Source: DASRSS01 sp035765515
GTDB taxonomy: Bacteria > Actinomycetota > Actinomycetes > Mycobacteriales > Jatrophihabitantaceae
Length of the DNA stretch: 64,000 bases
Reading direction: 5' to 3'
NCBI GenBank assembly: GCA_035765515.1
Contig: DASTXN010000068.1
Span: 1-64,000 of the forward strand
The notes under the pieces were generated by a model. The model had not been told where the DNA came from. It was given only the letters and a program-made list of their open reading frames with translations, and searched no databases. Positions within the stretch are counted from its first letter, which is position 1. Each line of letters starts with the position of its first letter. A program made the translations under genes and the position numbers. Positions 35,613-44,543 of this stretch are shown here, in pieces.

Positions 35613-36512
35613 ATGGGCGCGTCCGCCTGTCCCGCCTGCAACAAACCGTCGGTCGCGGTAGGGCCGACGTCGCGCGCGACCGGCCGGCGGATCGCGTACT
35701 GCCGTGCGTGCCGCGTCCACTTCTGGGCCAATCCCGACGAGCAGCCTGCGCCGCCGGCCCCGGTGGAAACCGCGGCGACGTCCAGGAGCGCCGCCGGCTT
35801 CAGCAAGTGGGTGGACATCAAGCGCGAGCAGGCCGGGCCGCAGGCCTGGCGCGAGACGGCCGCGTGGCTGCAGCGGTCACTGGCCGACCGGCCGAAGCCC
35901 CGCCTGTACGACGTGGGCGCCGGCGACGGCCAGTTCCTGCAGATCGCGCGCGACGAGTTCGGCTTCGACGTCACCGGCAACGACATCGTCACGGGCGCGG
36001 TCGCCCTCGCGCAGGAGCGGTACGGCGTGACGCTGGAGCTCGGCGACCTTTCCGAGTTCAAGCACGTCGAGGACTTCGACGCCGTCACGCTGTGGTGCGT
36101 GCTCGCACACGTCGAGGACGGCGAAGCGCTGCTGCGCACGGTCCACCGGATGCTGCGGCCGGGCGGGCTGATCGCGCTGCAGACGCCGCACTGGACCGCG
36201 GCCGACGCGGCGGCGTACGGCGTGGAACGGCTCACCCGGGGCCGCGTCGCCAAGCTGCCCGACCGGCGCGTCGGCATGCATCACCGCGTCCTACACACCA
36301 CGGCGAGCATCACCGCGCAACTGCACCGGCTCGGCTTCACCGACGTCCACGTCGCACCGCAGCCGAGATACACCCTCACCTCGTACGCGTACCTCGTCTC
36401 CATGAACCCGCCGGCGTGGACGGTGCGGCCCGCCACCTGGGTGCTCGATCGAGTCGTCCGCAGCCGTGTCGCGCCGCGTATCGTCCTGGACGTGCGCGCG
36501 CGGCGCGTCTGA
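35613..36512 (+). CDS. Zinc-ribbon SAM methyltransferase
   Basis: 299 residues. A short N-terminal zinc ribbon (Cys6, 9, 30, 33: SACPACN ... YCRACR) is linked by a Pro/Ala-rich spacer to a class I methyltransferase with LYDVGAGDGQFLQIA (98-112), VTGNDIVTGAV, and TLWCVLAHVEDGEALLRTVHRMLRPGGLIALQTP. It differs in sequence from the gene at 33324 but has the same domain order. The start is GTG 35610 or ATG 35613. Target likely a sugar or lipid-linked intermediate. Confidence 0.8.
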   Translation: MGASACPACNKPSVAVGPTSRATGRRIAYCRACRVHFWANPDEQPAPPAPVETAATSRSAAGFSKWVDIKREQAGPQAWRETAAWLQRSLADRPKPRLYDVGAGDGQFLQIARDEFGFDVTGNDIVTGAVALAQERYGVTLELGDLSEFKHVEDFDAVTLWCVLAHVEDGEALLRTVHRMLRPGGLIALQTPHWTAADAAAYGVERLTRGRVAKLPDRRVGMHHRVLHTTASITAQLHRLGFTDVHVAPQPRYTLTSYAYLVSMNPPAWTVRPATWVLDRVVRSRVAPRIVLDVRARRV

Positions 36513-36534
36513 GCCGCGAGCCGCCGAGGATCCC

Positions 36535-37596
36535 GTGTCCGCTCCCAACCCGGCCGCCGTGCCCGTCGCCCTCGTCGTGTTCAACCGGCCCGACCTGACC
36601 CGCCGCACGCTCGCCCAGGTGCGAGCGACGGCGCCGGCGGACCTGTTCGTGATCGCGGACGGTCCGCGCGCCGACCACCCCGAGGACGTCGCGCGCTGCC
36701 GCGCCACCCGCGCTGTACTCGACGAGGTCAACTGGCCGTGCACCGTGCACCGCCGGTTCGCCGAGCACAACCTCGGCCTGGAGGCGAACGTCGAGCTCGG
36801 GCTGGACTGGGTCTTCGGCCTCGTCGACCGGGCCGTTGTGCTCGAGGACGACTGCCTCGCGGACCCGACGTTCTTCCCGTTCGCGGCGGAGTTGCTCGAG
36901 CGCTACCGCGACGACGAGCGGATCTGGTACCTGACCGGCAACGGGCTGGGCCTGGACCCCGCACTGTTCGGCGGTCGCAGTTACGCATTCAGCGCCTGGG
37001 CGAGCGTGTGGGGCTGGGCGACCTGGGCGGACCGGTGGCAGCGGCACCGACGGAACTTCCCGCGCGACCACCGGCCGCGCGACGGCGACGCACGCGGCGA
37101 CCGGCCGAGGCGTGCCATACCCGTCCCGGGCGCGCCGCCGACGCTGGTCACGCGCAGCGCCCGCCGGCACTTCGCCGAGGCGGCGGCCTCGGACGACACG
37201 GTCACGCACGGCTGGGACAAGCACTGGTGGCTGACGATCATGACCGAGGGCGGCCTGGCCGTCACGCCCGCGGTGAGCATGGTCCAGAACATCGGGTTCG
37301 GCATCGCGGACGCCACGCACACCGCCGGAGCCGGAGGTGGTGGCGATCTGTACGGAGTGGCGCAGCCGATGGTATTCCCGCTGCGGCACCCGGATCGCGT
37401 CGAGCTCGACGTGGAGGTCGAGCGCGAGCTGGAGCTGGTGCTGGCCCGGGTCGGCAGCCGTTCGGCCCGGCTGGCTCGGCAGCTGATCCGCTCGCCGCTG
37501 CTGCGCCGGCTGATCCGCCGGCTGATCAGCAGCCGGGCGGCGATGATCGCGGCGCGTACGGTGTCGCGATCGACGGAGAGGAAAACCGCCAAGTGA
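36535..37596 (+). CDS. GT-A glycosyltransferase (GT2-like), tandem copy 1
   Basis: 353 residues with a GT-A fold. VPVALVVFNRPDLTRRTLAQV starts the nucleotide-binding half, FVIADGPR follows, and VVLEDDCLADPTFF (EDD at 104-106) is the metal-binding motif. YAFSAWASVWGWATWADRW and GWDKHWWLTIMTEGGLAVTP match a family annotated as hemolysin- or glycan-related glycosyltransferases. GAGGA is four bases before GTG 36535. Highly similar to the next gene, whose start overlaps this stop. Basic C-terminal helix (RLIRSPLLRRLIRRLISSR) probably contacts the membrane. Confidence 0.83.
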   Translation: MSAPNPAAVPVALVVFNRPDLTRRTLAQVRATAPADLFVIADGPRADHPEDVARCRATRAVLDEVNWPCTVHRRFAEHNLGLEANVELGLDWVFGLVDRAVVLEDDCLADPTFFPFAAELLERYRDDERIWYLTGNGLGLDPALFGGRSYAFSAWASVWGWATWADRWQRHRRNFPRDHRPRDGDARGDRPRRAIPVPGAPPTLVTRSARRHFAEAAASDDTVTHGWDKHWWLTIMTEGGLAVTPAVSMVQNIGFGIADATHTAGAGGGGDLYGVAQPMVFPLRHPDRVELDVEVERELELVLARVGSRSARLARQLIRSPLLRRLIRRLISSRAAMIAARTVSRSTERKTAK

Positions 37597-38627
37597 CCGC
37601 CCAGCTGCGAACCCCGGTCGTGCTGATCGTGTTCAAGCGTCCGGACGTGACCCGGCGCGCGCTCGAGTCGATCCGGCAGGCGCGTCCGGAACGGCTGTTC
37701 GTCGTCGCCGACGGCCCCCGCCCGGACCGGCCGGACGAAGCACGGTTATGCGGGCAGGTCCGCGAGCTGATCGACGAGGTCGTCGACTGGCCCTGCCGCA
37801 TCGAGCGCAAGTTCGCCGACGGCAACCTCGGTCTGGAGGCCAACGTCGAGCTCGGCCTGGACTGGGTGTTCGAACAGGTGGACCGGGCGATCGTCCTGGA
37901 GGATGACTGCATCCCGGACGCGTCGTTCTTCCCCTACTGCGAGGAGCTGCTGGACCGCTACGCGGCGGTTCCGCAGGTCTGGCAGATCGCCGGCGACAAC
38001 GAGGGCGTGCCCGTGGAAATGTTCGGCGGCTGCAGCTATGCGTTCAGCACGTGGGCGAGCGTGTGGGGCTGGGCCACGTGGGCCGACCGCTGGCATGCGC
38101 ACCGTGCCGTGTTCGGCCGCGACCACGCCGGTGCCGAGCAGCGTTACGACCAGAACCCGCGCACGGCCGACGCGCACCGCACGGTGCCGACCGTTCCGCA
38201 CCCCGACGCTCTCGTCACCGCCGCCGGGCTGAAGCACTTCACGCAGGTCGCCGGCGAGACGAACGGCGACCTGCGTGGCTGGGACCATCACTGGTGGGTG
38301 ACGATCATGTCGCGGTGCGGCCTGTCGGCGATGCCGGTCGTGAACCTGGTCGAGAACGACGGCTATGGCGAGGGCGCCACGCACACGCGCGCGGCCAAGC
38401 CTCCGCTGGCAGCGCAGCGGCTGCCGATGCCGATCGTCCATCCGCCCGCGGTTGCGCTCAACCGGGACGTCGAGGCGGAGATGGAACTGATCCTCCTGCG
38501 GATCGACGGCCGGATGTCGCGGTGGGCGCGGCGACTCATCCAGCCGCTGTGGCTGCGCGCGCTGGTACGCCGGCTGATCACCCATCCGTCCGTCTGGCGT
38601 CTGGTTCGCAAGCTGGTCTCGCGGTGA
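37593..38627 (+). CDS. GT-A glycosyltransferase (GT2-like), tandem copy 2
   Basis: 344 residues. It aligns with the preceding protein throughout: VFKRPDVTRRALESIRQ, FVVADGPRPDRPDE, NLGLEANVELGLDWVF, VLEDDCIPDASFFPY (EDD at 103-105), YAFSTWASVWGWATWADRW and GWDHHWWVTIMSRCGLSAMP. The basic C-terminal helix is also kept. The GTG overlaps the previous stop, with GGAGAGG upstream. Two diverged copies probably add successive or alternative sugars in one repeat unit. Confidence 0.83.
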   Translation: MTAQLRTPVVLIVFKRPDVTRRALESIRQARPERLFVVADGPRPDRPDEARLCGQVRELIDEVVDWPCRIERKFADGNLGLEANVELGLDWVFEQVDRAIVLEDDCIPDASFFPYCEELLDRYAAVPQVWQIAGDNEGVPVEMFGGCSYAFSTWASVWGWATWADRWHAHRAVFGRDHAGAEQRYDQNPRTADAHRTVPTVPHPDALVTAAGLKHFTQVAGETNGDLRGWDHHWWVTIMSRCGLSAMPVVNLVENDGYGEGATHTRAAKPPLAAQRLPMPIVHPPAVALNRDVEAEMELILLRIDGRMSRWARRLIQPLWLRALVRRLITHPSVWRLVRKLVSR

Positions 38628-38634
38628 CCGCACG

Positions 38635-39837
38635 ATGACCCTGCCTGCGGTGTTGCGGCCATGGTGGCGGTTGTTCAAGCGGCTGCACCGGTTCGTGACG
38701 CTGCTGTGCGGCGTGCTCTTCCGCGCGCTGTCCCCGCTGCTCGGAGAGCGCGGCGTGCCCCGATCGGCAGCCGCGACCTCGGCGGACACCGCCGCGCGCG
38801 AGCCCGCGGCGGTGCGGCTGCACCTCGGACGAGCACCCGAACAGCTGACCCGCCGGGCGACGTACGGCGAACCCGCCGACCACGGGGCGTTCGCGCGCAA
38901 CCGTTCGGTGACGGTCCCGGCCACGTTCACGCTGGAGGTCTCTGACGGCCGACTGACCGGCGACTTCGGTGCCACCACCACACCCGGCAAGGTGCTCGAC
39001 CACGAGACGAGCACGTACTTCGGCGTGACGGACTGGCGCGAGCATCCGATCTTCCTGCGTCCCACGCTCGGCCCCACCGAGCACGTCCGCGGCACGGTGC
39101 TGAGCCTGACGGCGCGTGGCGCGGGCTACAACTACTACCACTTCGTCTTCGACTCGATCGCGCGTTTCGGCGTCTTCGAGGACTGTCTGCCAGGCGAGCA
39201 CGTCGACGCGATCGTCGTGCCGCACCGCACCCGCTACCAGCGCGAACTGCTCGAACTCGCCGACATCGCTGGACGATTCATCGAACCGGTCCGCGGCCGG
39301 ACGGTCCGGGCGGACCGGTTGCTGGTGCCGAGCAACCCGAACTGGGCTTTGGACGCGCCGCCGTCGATGGTCGCGTGGCTGCGCGCTCGGTTGCGGCCCA
39401 CCGGCACCGCTGAGACGCCGCGCCGGCTCTACCTGACCCGCGGCGACGTCCCGCGCACGCGCCGCTACGTGCACGAGGCACAGCTGTGGCCCGAGCTCGA
39501 GCGCCGCGGCTTCCTGCGCCTGGACCCCGGCCAGTTCAGCGTCCAGGAACAGATCGACATATTCAGCCTGGCGGAGGTCGTGGTCTCGCCCCACGGCGCC
39601 GCGCTGACCAACGTGGTGTTCAGCGACCCGGCTGTTCAGGTGCTCGAACTGTTCGCGTCCACGTACGTGCACCTCGGCCTGTGGTCGATCTGCCAGAGCC
39701 TTGGTGCGTCGTACAGCTACCTGGTGGACGATCAGCCGCTCGACCGCGGCAACCGCAACGCCGGCGTCTTCGACGACGTCCACGTGCCCGCCGCGCGAGT
39801 ACTGGCTGCCGTGGACGAGATGCTCAGCCGGCTCTGA
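38635..39837 (+). CDS. GT61-family glycosyltransferase
   Basis: 400 residues. The N-terminus has a hydrophobic stretch (RFVTLLCGVLFRALSPLL) that may anchor it. The GT61 (DUF563) region shows NYYHFVFDSIARFGVFEDCLP, YLTRGDVPRTRRY, FSVQEQIDIFSLAEVVVSPHGAALTNVVF and VLELFASTYVHLGLWSICQSLGASYSYLV, the standard landmarks. ATG 38635 is seven bases after the previous stop. Its 3' end overlaps the convergent polymerase gene by 14 bases. Confidence 0.85.
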   Translation: MTLPAVLRPWWRLFKRLHRFVTLLCGVLFRALSPLLGERGVPRSAAATSADTAAREPAAVRLHLGRAPEQLTRRATYGEPADHGAFARNRSVTVPATFTLEVSDGRLTGDFGATTTPGKVLDHETSTYFGVTDWREHPIFLRPTLGPTEHVRGTVLSLTARGAGYNYYHFVFDSIARFGVFEDCLPGEHVDAIVVPHRTRYQRELLELADIAGRFIEPVRGRTVRADRLLVPSNPNWALDAPPSMVAWLRARLRPTGTAETPRRLYLTRGDVPRTRRYVHEAQLWPELERRGFLRLDPGQFSVQEQIDIFSLAEVVVSPHGAALTNVVFSDPAVQVLELFASTYVHLGLWSICQSLGASYSYLVDDQPLDRGNRNAGVFDDVHVPAARVLAAVDEMLSRL

Positions 39838-41116
39838 CCGGCGCGAAGTCGGCCTGTCTCAGGCCGTCCGACGGCAACGCCGCGACCAGCGCGGGCGCCA
39901 GGTAGGCGATGGTCGGCGTGAGCGCGTTCTGCAGGGTGTTGAAGATGACCTCGCCGAGCACTGCGACGAACAGCGGCACCGCGAGCTGCTCGACCCGGGT
40001 CAACCGAGCGCTGCGGATCAGCGCGCCTGCCTGGTAGACGATCAGGCCGGTCAGCAGGATCACCCCTCCGACTGCCAGCGCCTGCAGGTAGAGGAAGTGC
40101 GCGATGTCGGCGATCTCGAACCCGATCCCGTGGATGGGTGAGTGCAGGAAGTCCCGCATGGCCTGGTCGTTCACGATGTTGCGGCTGCGGTCGCTACCGG
40201 ACGTGTCCCCGCCGGTGATCCGCAGCCCGGACAACAGCTCGGAGCCGAGATCGGGGTTCGTCACGAACAGCACGCCGAGAACGAGCGTCGCGAGCAGGCC
40301 CGTGGTCGGCAGGTAGCGCCGGTACTGCGGCATCCAGACGAACGAGACGAAGGCGGCGATGGCGGCCGCTCCAGCACCGGAGCGGGACCGTGACGCGTAG
40401 AGCCCCAGGAGGAGGCAGCCCAGCCCGGCGAGGGCAAGGACGCGTGCCCGCCGGCTGCCCAGGAGCAACCAGAGCATCAACGGCAGGGCGATCACGCAGG
40501 TCATCGCGACGACGTTCGGGTGCTCGGTGAGCCCGCTGCCGCGACCGTCCGAGACGCCGACACCGAGCAGGCTCGACGAGATGGACGTCCAGCCGCGGCT
40601 GTCCGTGAAGGCGATGACCGCGCAGATCGAGACGCCGCCCAGAAACGCGACGGACGAGCGGTTCAGGGCACGGCGGTCGTGCGAGCGGGCGAGGGCGAAC
40701 ACGAACGCGGTGAACAGGACCCGGATGACGAGGTGCAGCGTCACGACCAGGTTCGTGTCGAGAATGACCGTGCTACCGCTAAGCCCTTCCCGCCGTGCCA
40801 TGTACGCAGCGGACGGCGGGGCGAACTGATGGATCGTGCCGACCACGAGCACGGCGACGGCCAGCGCCCAGACCCACGGCGGCGGCGTTGGCAGCGGCCG
40901 TGACAGGTCCGCCGCGACCAGCGTCACCGCGGCGAACGCGAGCAGGATCTCGCCGACCGAGATGCTGCCGACGTCTACCGCCGTCCACGGGATCGTCGCG
41001 GCGGCCAGATAGGTGAGCGTGAGCCCCGCGGTGACGACCCCGGGACGTCCCCGCGAAGCCTTCAGCGCCGTCGGTTCGCTGCGTCGAGCGCTCGCGACGT
41101 CGTGGGTAGTGGGCAT
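39824..41116 (-). CDS. O-antigen polymerase/ligase-like membrane protein
   Basis: 430 residues with about 11 membrane segments and one large external loop. The loop contains SDGRGSGLTEHPNVVAM and SGSDRSRNIVNDQAMRDFLHSPIHGIGF, characteristic of the Wzy/WaaL O-antigen ligase superfamily (GxxxHPN and loop Arg/His). It would polymerise repeat units or transfer the glycan to its acceptor outside the membrane. AGGTGAG lies just before ATG 41116. It overlaps the convergent GT61 gene and diverges from the kinase gene at 41362. Confidence 0.83.
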   Translation of the reverse strand: MPTTHDVASARRSEPTALKASRGRPGVVTAGLTLTYLAAATIPWTAVDVGSISVGEILLAFAAVTLVAADLSRPLPTPPPWVWALAVAVLVVGTIHQFAPPSAAYMARREGLSGSTVILDTNLVVTLHLVIRVLFTAFVFALARSHDRRALNRSSVAFLGGVSICAVIAFTDSRGWTSISSSLLGVGVSDGRGSGLTEHPNVVAMTCVIALPLMLWLLLGSRRARVLALAGLGCLLLGLYASRSRSGAGAAAIAAFVSFVWMPQYRRYLPTTGLLATLVLGVLFVTNPDLGSELLSGLRITGGDTSGSDRSRNIVNDQAMRDFLHSPIHGIGFEIADIAHFLYLQALAVGGVILLTGLIVYQAGALIRSARLTRVEQLAVPLFVAVLGEVIFNTLQNALTPTIAYLAPALVAALPSDGLRQADFAPVRAG

Positions 41117-41293
41117 CTCACCTGGAATCGTTCGTTCGTCACTCGGTGGACGGGACCTGGCTCCGTGGCCCGCTCAGCGTAGACCCCGCATCCCCGAGGC
41201 GCAGAAGACGACGAGCGCACGAGCAGCGCTCTCTCAGCTGTGCGGCCGCTGACGGCTGCCTCGCTTCAACAGGGGATCCTCGGCGAAGATGCC

Positions 41294-41299
41294 TATGAT
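41294..41299 (+). promoter_or_regulatory. Possible -10 element ahead of the Wzz/kinase gene
   Basis: TATGAT is a good -10 match in the 245-base divergent gap 41117-41361. It is 62 bases before the kinase GTG, leaving a short leader with AAGGG as ribosome binding site. On the minus strand TACGCT (41181-41176) could be the -10 of the polymerase gene. No -35 box stands out and no other feature was seen in the gap. Confidence 0.4.
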
Positions 41300-41361
41300 G
41301 TACGCCGCCACGCGTTCGCCGTCTGAGCGGCCAGCGACCGGCGCGACAGAAGGGTATCTGC

Positions 41362-42774
41362 GTGACGCTTCGGACCTACCTGCGGATCTTCCGAGAGCGG
41401 TGGAAGGTGCTCGTCGGTGTGGTGCTCGCGGCAGTGATCATCGCGATCACGATCACGGTCACCTCGTCGAAGGTCTACCAGGCAACGACTCAGCTGTTCG
41501 TCGTGTCGTCCGATACGACGGTGCCCGGTCAGCAATACCAGGGCTCGGCCTTCACCCAGTTGCAGGTGCAGACGTTCGCGCAGATCGTCGCCTCGCCCAA
41601 CGTGCTGCACGCCGTGCAGAAGGACCTCGACCTGCCGATGTCGGACAACGAGTTGAAGGGCAAGATCTCGGCGACCGCTCCGACCAGCCAGTCGATCGTC
41701 AACCTGCAGGTCAGCGACTCCGACCCGGCTCGCGCCGCCGCGATCGCCAACTCGGCCGCGAAGGCGTTCGTGACGCAGGTGGAGGGCTACTACGCGACCT
41801 CGGGCGACAAGAAGACGTCGACCGTGCGCATGTACATCACCGATCCGGCCACGGCCCCCAGCTCGCCGAGTTCGCCCAAGCCTGTCCTGAACATCGTCCT
41901 GGGGCTCGTGCTCGGCCTGTTCGCCGGCATCGCCCTCGCGGTGGCGCGCGACGTGCTGGACAACCGGATCAAGGCGACCGACACGCTCGTCAAGGTGGCC
42001 GGTGCGCCCGCGATGGGAACGATCGTCGAGGACGCCGCAACGAAGCGGCAGGTTGTCGCCGCGCGCGCCGGCAGCAGCAACGTCCGGGCGGAGAACTTCC
42101 GTCAGCTGCGCGCCAACCTGCAGTTCGCCGCGATCGACACGCACCCGCGCATCATCGCGGTGACCAGCGCGATCCCCGGCGAGGGCAAGTCCACGGTGGC
42201 GATCAACTTGGCCTCCACGCTGGCCGAGGCCGGTTTCACCGTGTGCCTCGTGGACGCCGACCTGCGCCGCCCCGCGATCGCCAAGGCGCTCGGCCTGATC
42301 GAGAACGTCGGACTCACCAGCGTCCTCGTGCAGCAGCTCAGCCTCGACGAGGCCATCCAGTCCGCCGGGGCGGGGCTGTCGGTCCTCACGTCCGGGCCCA
42401 CGCCGCCGAACCCGAGCGAGGTGCTCGCCTCGTCGTACGTCCGCGAGGTGGTGCGGTCCCTGCTCAACCGCGTCGACTACGTGGTGCTGGACACGGCGCC
42501 GTTGCTACCGGTCGCGGACGGTTCCGAGGTCGCGGCGCTGGCCGACGGCACGCTCATCGTGGCGCGGCACGGCGTCACGACGGACACCCAGGTCCGGCGC
42601 GCGGTCAACGTGCTGCGCCAGCTCGACGTGACAGTGCTGGGCACCGTCCTCAACCGGATCCCGGCCGGAAGGAAGTCCGAGTACGGCTACGCGTACGCCC
42701 GGAACGAGGCCGATAACCGCTCGCGTCACTCCCAGAGCCAGCCGACACCGGTTTCAACTGGCGACATCGCCTAA
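41362..42774 (+). CDS. Wzz-type chain-length protein fused to tyrosine autokinase (CpsD/BY-kinase)
   Basis: 470 residues. An N-terminal Wzz domain has one membrane helix (about 16-35), an external region (36-172) and a second helix (174-196). The cytoplasmic kinase has Walker A TSAIPGEGKST (268-278), Walker A' CLVDADLRRP (295-304) and Walker B VVLDTAPLLP (about 374-383). The C-terminus has only a small tyrosine cluster (SEYGYAYAR) where autophosphorylation would occur. It controls polymer length and export. AAGGG lies seven bases before GTG 41362. Next downstream is the GDP-mannose epimerase. Confidence 0.92.
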   Translation: MTLRTYLRIFRERWKVLVGVVLAAVIIAITITVTSSKVYQATTQLFVVSSDTTVPGQQYQGSAFTQLQVQTFAQIVASPNVLHAVQKDLDLPMSDNELKGKISATAPTSQSIVNLQVSDSDPARAAAIANSAAKAFVTQVEGYYATSGDKKTSTVRMYITDPATAPSSPSSPKPVLNIVLGLVLGLFAGIALAVARDVLDNRIKATDTLVKVAGAPAMGTIVEDAATKRQVVAARAGSSNVRAENFRQLRANLQFAAIDTHPRIIAVTSAIPGEGKSTVAINLASTLAEAGFTVCLVDADLRRPAIAKALGLIENVGLTSVLVQQLSLDEAIQSAGAGLSVLTSGPTPPNPSEVLASSYVREVVRSLLNRVDYVVLDTAPLLPVADGSEVAALADGTLIVARHGVTTDTQVRRAVNVLRQLDVTVLGTVLNRIPAGRKSEYGYAYARNEADNRSRHSQSQPTPVSTGDIA

Positions 42775-42835
42775 CCTCATTAGGCTTATCCGCCTACAAG
42801 GTCGTGCCGATGGTCGGTCGACTCGGAGGTGGTCT

Positions 42836-43804
42836 GTGGACGTCGTCGTGACGGGTGCCGGTGGCTTCATCGGCGGTCATCTGGTTCGGTCGCTGCTCGA
42901 ACAGGGCAAGTCGGTCCGCGCCGTCGACATCAAGCCGTTCGACGAATGGCACCAGCTGCACGCCGATGCGCAGAGCGTGCAGGCGGACGTCTCGCTGCTG
43001 GAGAACGCGCGCGCAGCCGTCGACGGCGCGGCGTGGGTCTACAACCTGGCCGCGGACATGGGCGGCATGGGGTTCATCGAGAACAACAAGGCCGCCTGCA
43101 TGATGTCCGTCCTGACGAGCACGCACGTGCTCCAGGCCGCGCGCGAGGCCGGCGCCGAGCGCTACTTCTACTCGTCCTCGGCGTGCGTCTACGCGGCCGA
43201 GCACCAGACGAGCCCGGACGTCGTGCCGCTGAAGGAGTCGGACGCGTACCCGGCGATGCCCGAGGACGGCTACGGCTGGGAGAAGCTGTTCAGCGAGCGG
43301 ATGGCGCGGCACTACTTCGAGGACTACGGCGTGCAGACGCGGGTGGCCCGGTTCCACAACGTGTACGGCGAGTACGGCACCTGGCAGGGCGGCAGGGAGA
43401 AGGCGCCCGCCGCGATCTGCCGCAAGGTGGCCACCGCGGCCATCACCGGCGAATCTGTAATTCCGATCTGGGGCGATGGCACCCAGACCCGCACGTTCAT
43501 GTACATCGACGACTGCGTCAAGGGCACCCAGATGATCGCGGCTGGCGACAGTCCGGAACCGGTGAACCTCGGCAGCGACGAGCTCGTCAGCATCAACCAG
43601 ATGGTGGACATCGTCGAGCAGATCGCGGGCGTGACCCTCGAGCGTCAGTACGATCTGTCCGCACCCCAGGGCGTGCGTGGGCGCAGCAGCGACAACACCG
43701 AGATCCTGCGTCGCTACGGTTGGGAGCCGTCCACGACGTTGGCGGACGGTCTCGAGCGCACTTACCGGTGGATCTACGACGAGGTTAAGGGCGGTTTGTC
43801 CTGA
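42836..43804 (+). CDS. GDP-mannose 3,5-epimerase family protein
   Basis: 322-residue extended SDR closely resembling plant GME. The NAD loop is TGAGGFIGGHL (6-16) and NLAADMGGMGFIENNK (70-85) is the GME signature. The plant catalytic residues (Arabidopsis Cys145, Tyr174, Lys178, Lys217) line up at one constant offset with Cys117, Tyr146, Lys150 and Lys189 here. The predicted products are GDP-L-galactose and/or GDP-L-gulose. GGAGG is six bases before GTG 42836. As it follows the Wzz/kinase gene, the sugar probably enters the polymer. Confidence 0.88.
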   Translation: MDVVVTGAGGFIGGHLVRSLLEQGKSVRAVDIKPFDEWHQLHADAQSVQADVSLLENARAAVDGAAWVYNLAADMGGMGFIENNKAACMMSVLTSTHVLQAAREAGAERYFYSSSACVYAAEHQTSPDVVPLKESDAYPAMPEDGYGWEKLFSERMARHYFEDYGVQTRVARFHNVYGEYGTWQGGREKAPAAICRKVATAAITGESVIPIWGDGTQTRTFMYIDDCVKGTQMIAAGDSPEPVNLGSDELVSINQMVDIVEQIAGVTLERQYDLSAPQGVRGRSSDNTEILRRYGWEPSTTLADGLERTYRWIYDEVKGGLS

Positions 43805-43931
43805 ACGCCCGATATGTAATGGCTCTTCTCCCTGGATCGGCGGCGTATCGCCCGGATGCCCGGATCGTTGAACTGAGGTAGCGTTCCCGCCGTTGGGTGG
43901 AGACGAGTGAGTCGACTACGAGGGTGAGCTC

Positions 43932-44528
43932 ATGCGCCGGCTGTTCAGAGTTGTTCTGGTTTCCGCGTTGGTACTCGCCTCGCTGACCATTTCACTGCGT
44001 GCGGCATCGGCCACGACTCCGGGCGGCTTTGTGGCCGCGTCCAGCACGTGCAGCGGCGGCACCGGCTATCCGGTGAAGGCCGGCGCCACTTTGTCGGTCA
44101 GTACCACGACCCCGTACAGCGGACAGACGATCGACGTCTCCGGTTCCAATTTCCAGGCCGGCGAGAACGTGACCATCAAACTGAACGGCAAGGCGGTCGC
44201 CACCGTCAAAGCCGACAGCAAGGGGTCGTTCCGCACGTCGTTCAAGGTCACTGGCCCGCCCGGCAAGTTCGTGCTGACGGCCACCGGAACCGTATGTGGC
44301 GTGGCCGGTCTGTTGTTGACCGTCCGCGCCGGTTCGGGTGTCGGGGGTGTCAGCGCGAGCCAGTCCCCGGGTGCCGGCGCCGGCGGAGCTGCGACCGGTC
44401 AGGGCGGTGGCGGACTGGCGTTCACCGGCGTGGACGTCGCGCTGCTCCTGCTGGTCGCGGTCGCACTGCTCGGCGGTGGCGGCTTCATGCTTCGTGCCGG
44501 GCGCCGTAGGCACGCGGCGCGCGGCTGA
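43932..44528 (+). CDS. Secreted protein with LAxTG sortase signal
   Basis: 198 residues: signal peptide 1-27 (ASA), a single Ig-like beta domain (VSTTTPYSGQTIDVSGSNFQAGENVTIKLNG, residues 56-86) with Cys40 and Cys122 as a likely disulfide, a Gly/Ser-rich wall-spanning spacer, then LAFTG (162-166), a hydrophobic helix and the basic tail RAGRRRHAARG. LAxTG is the signal of class E sortases in actinobacteria. No sortase gene lies in the window. GAGGGTGAG precedes ATG 43932. It is the cell-wall-linked member of this locus; its partner or ligand is unknown. Confidence 0.83.
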   Translation: MRRLFRVVLVSALVLASLTISLRAASATTPGGFVAASSTCSGGTGYPVKAGATLSVSTTTPYSGQTIDVSGSNFQAGENVTIKLNGKAVATVKADSKGSFRTSFKVTGPPGKFVLTATGTVCGVAGLLLTVRAGSGVGGVSASQSPGAGAGGAATGQGGGGLAFTGVDVALLLLVAVALLGGGGFMLRAGRRRHAARG

Positions 44529-44543
44529 TCGGTTCGCGCCTTC

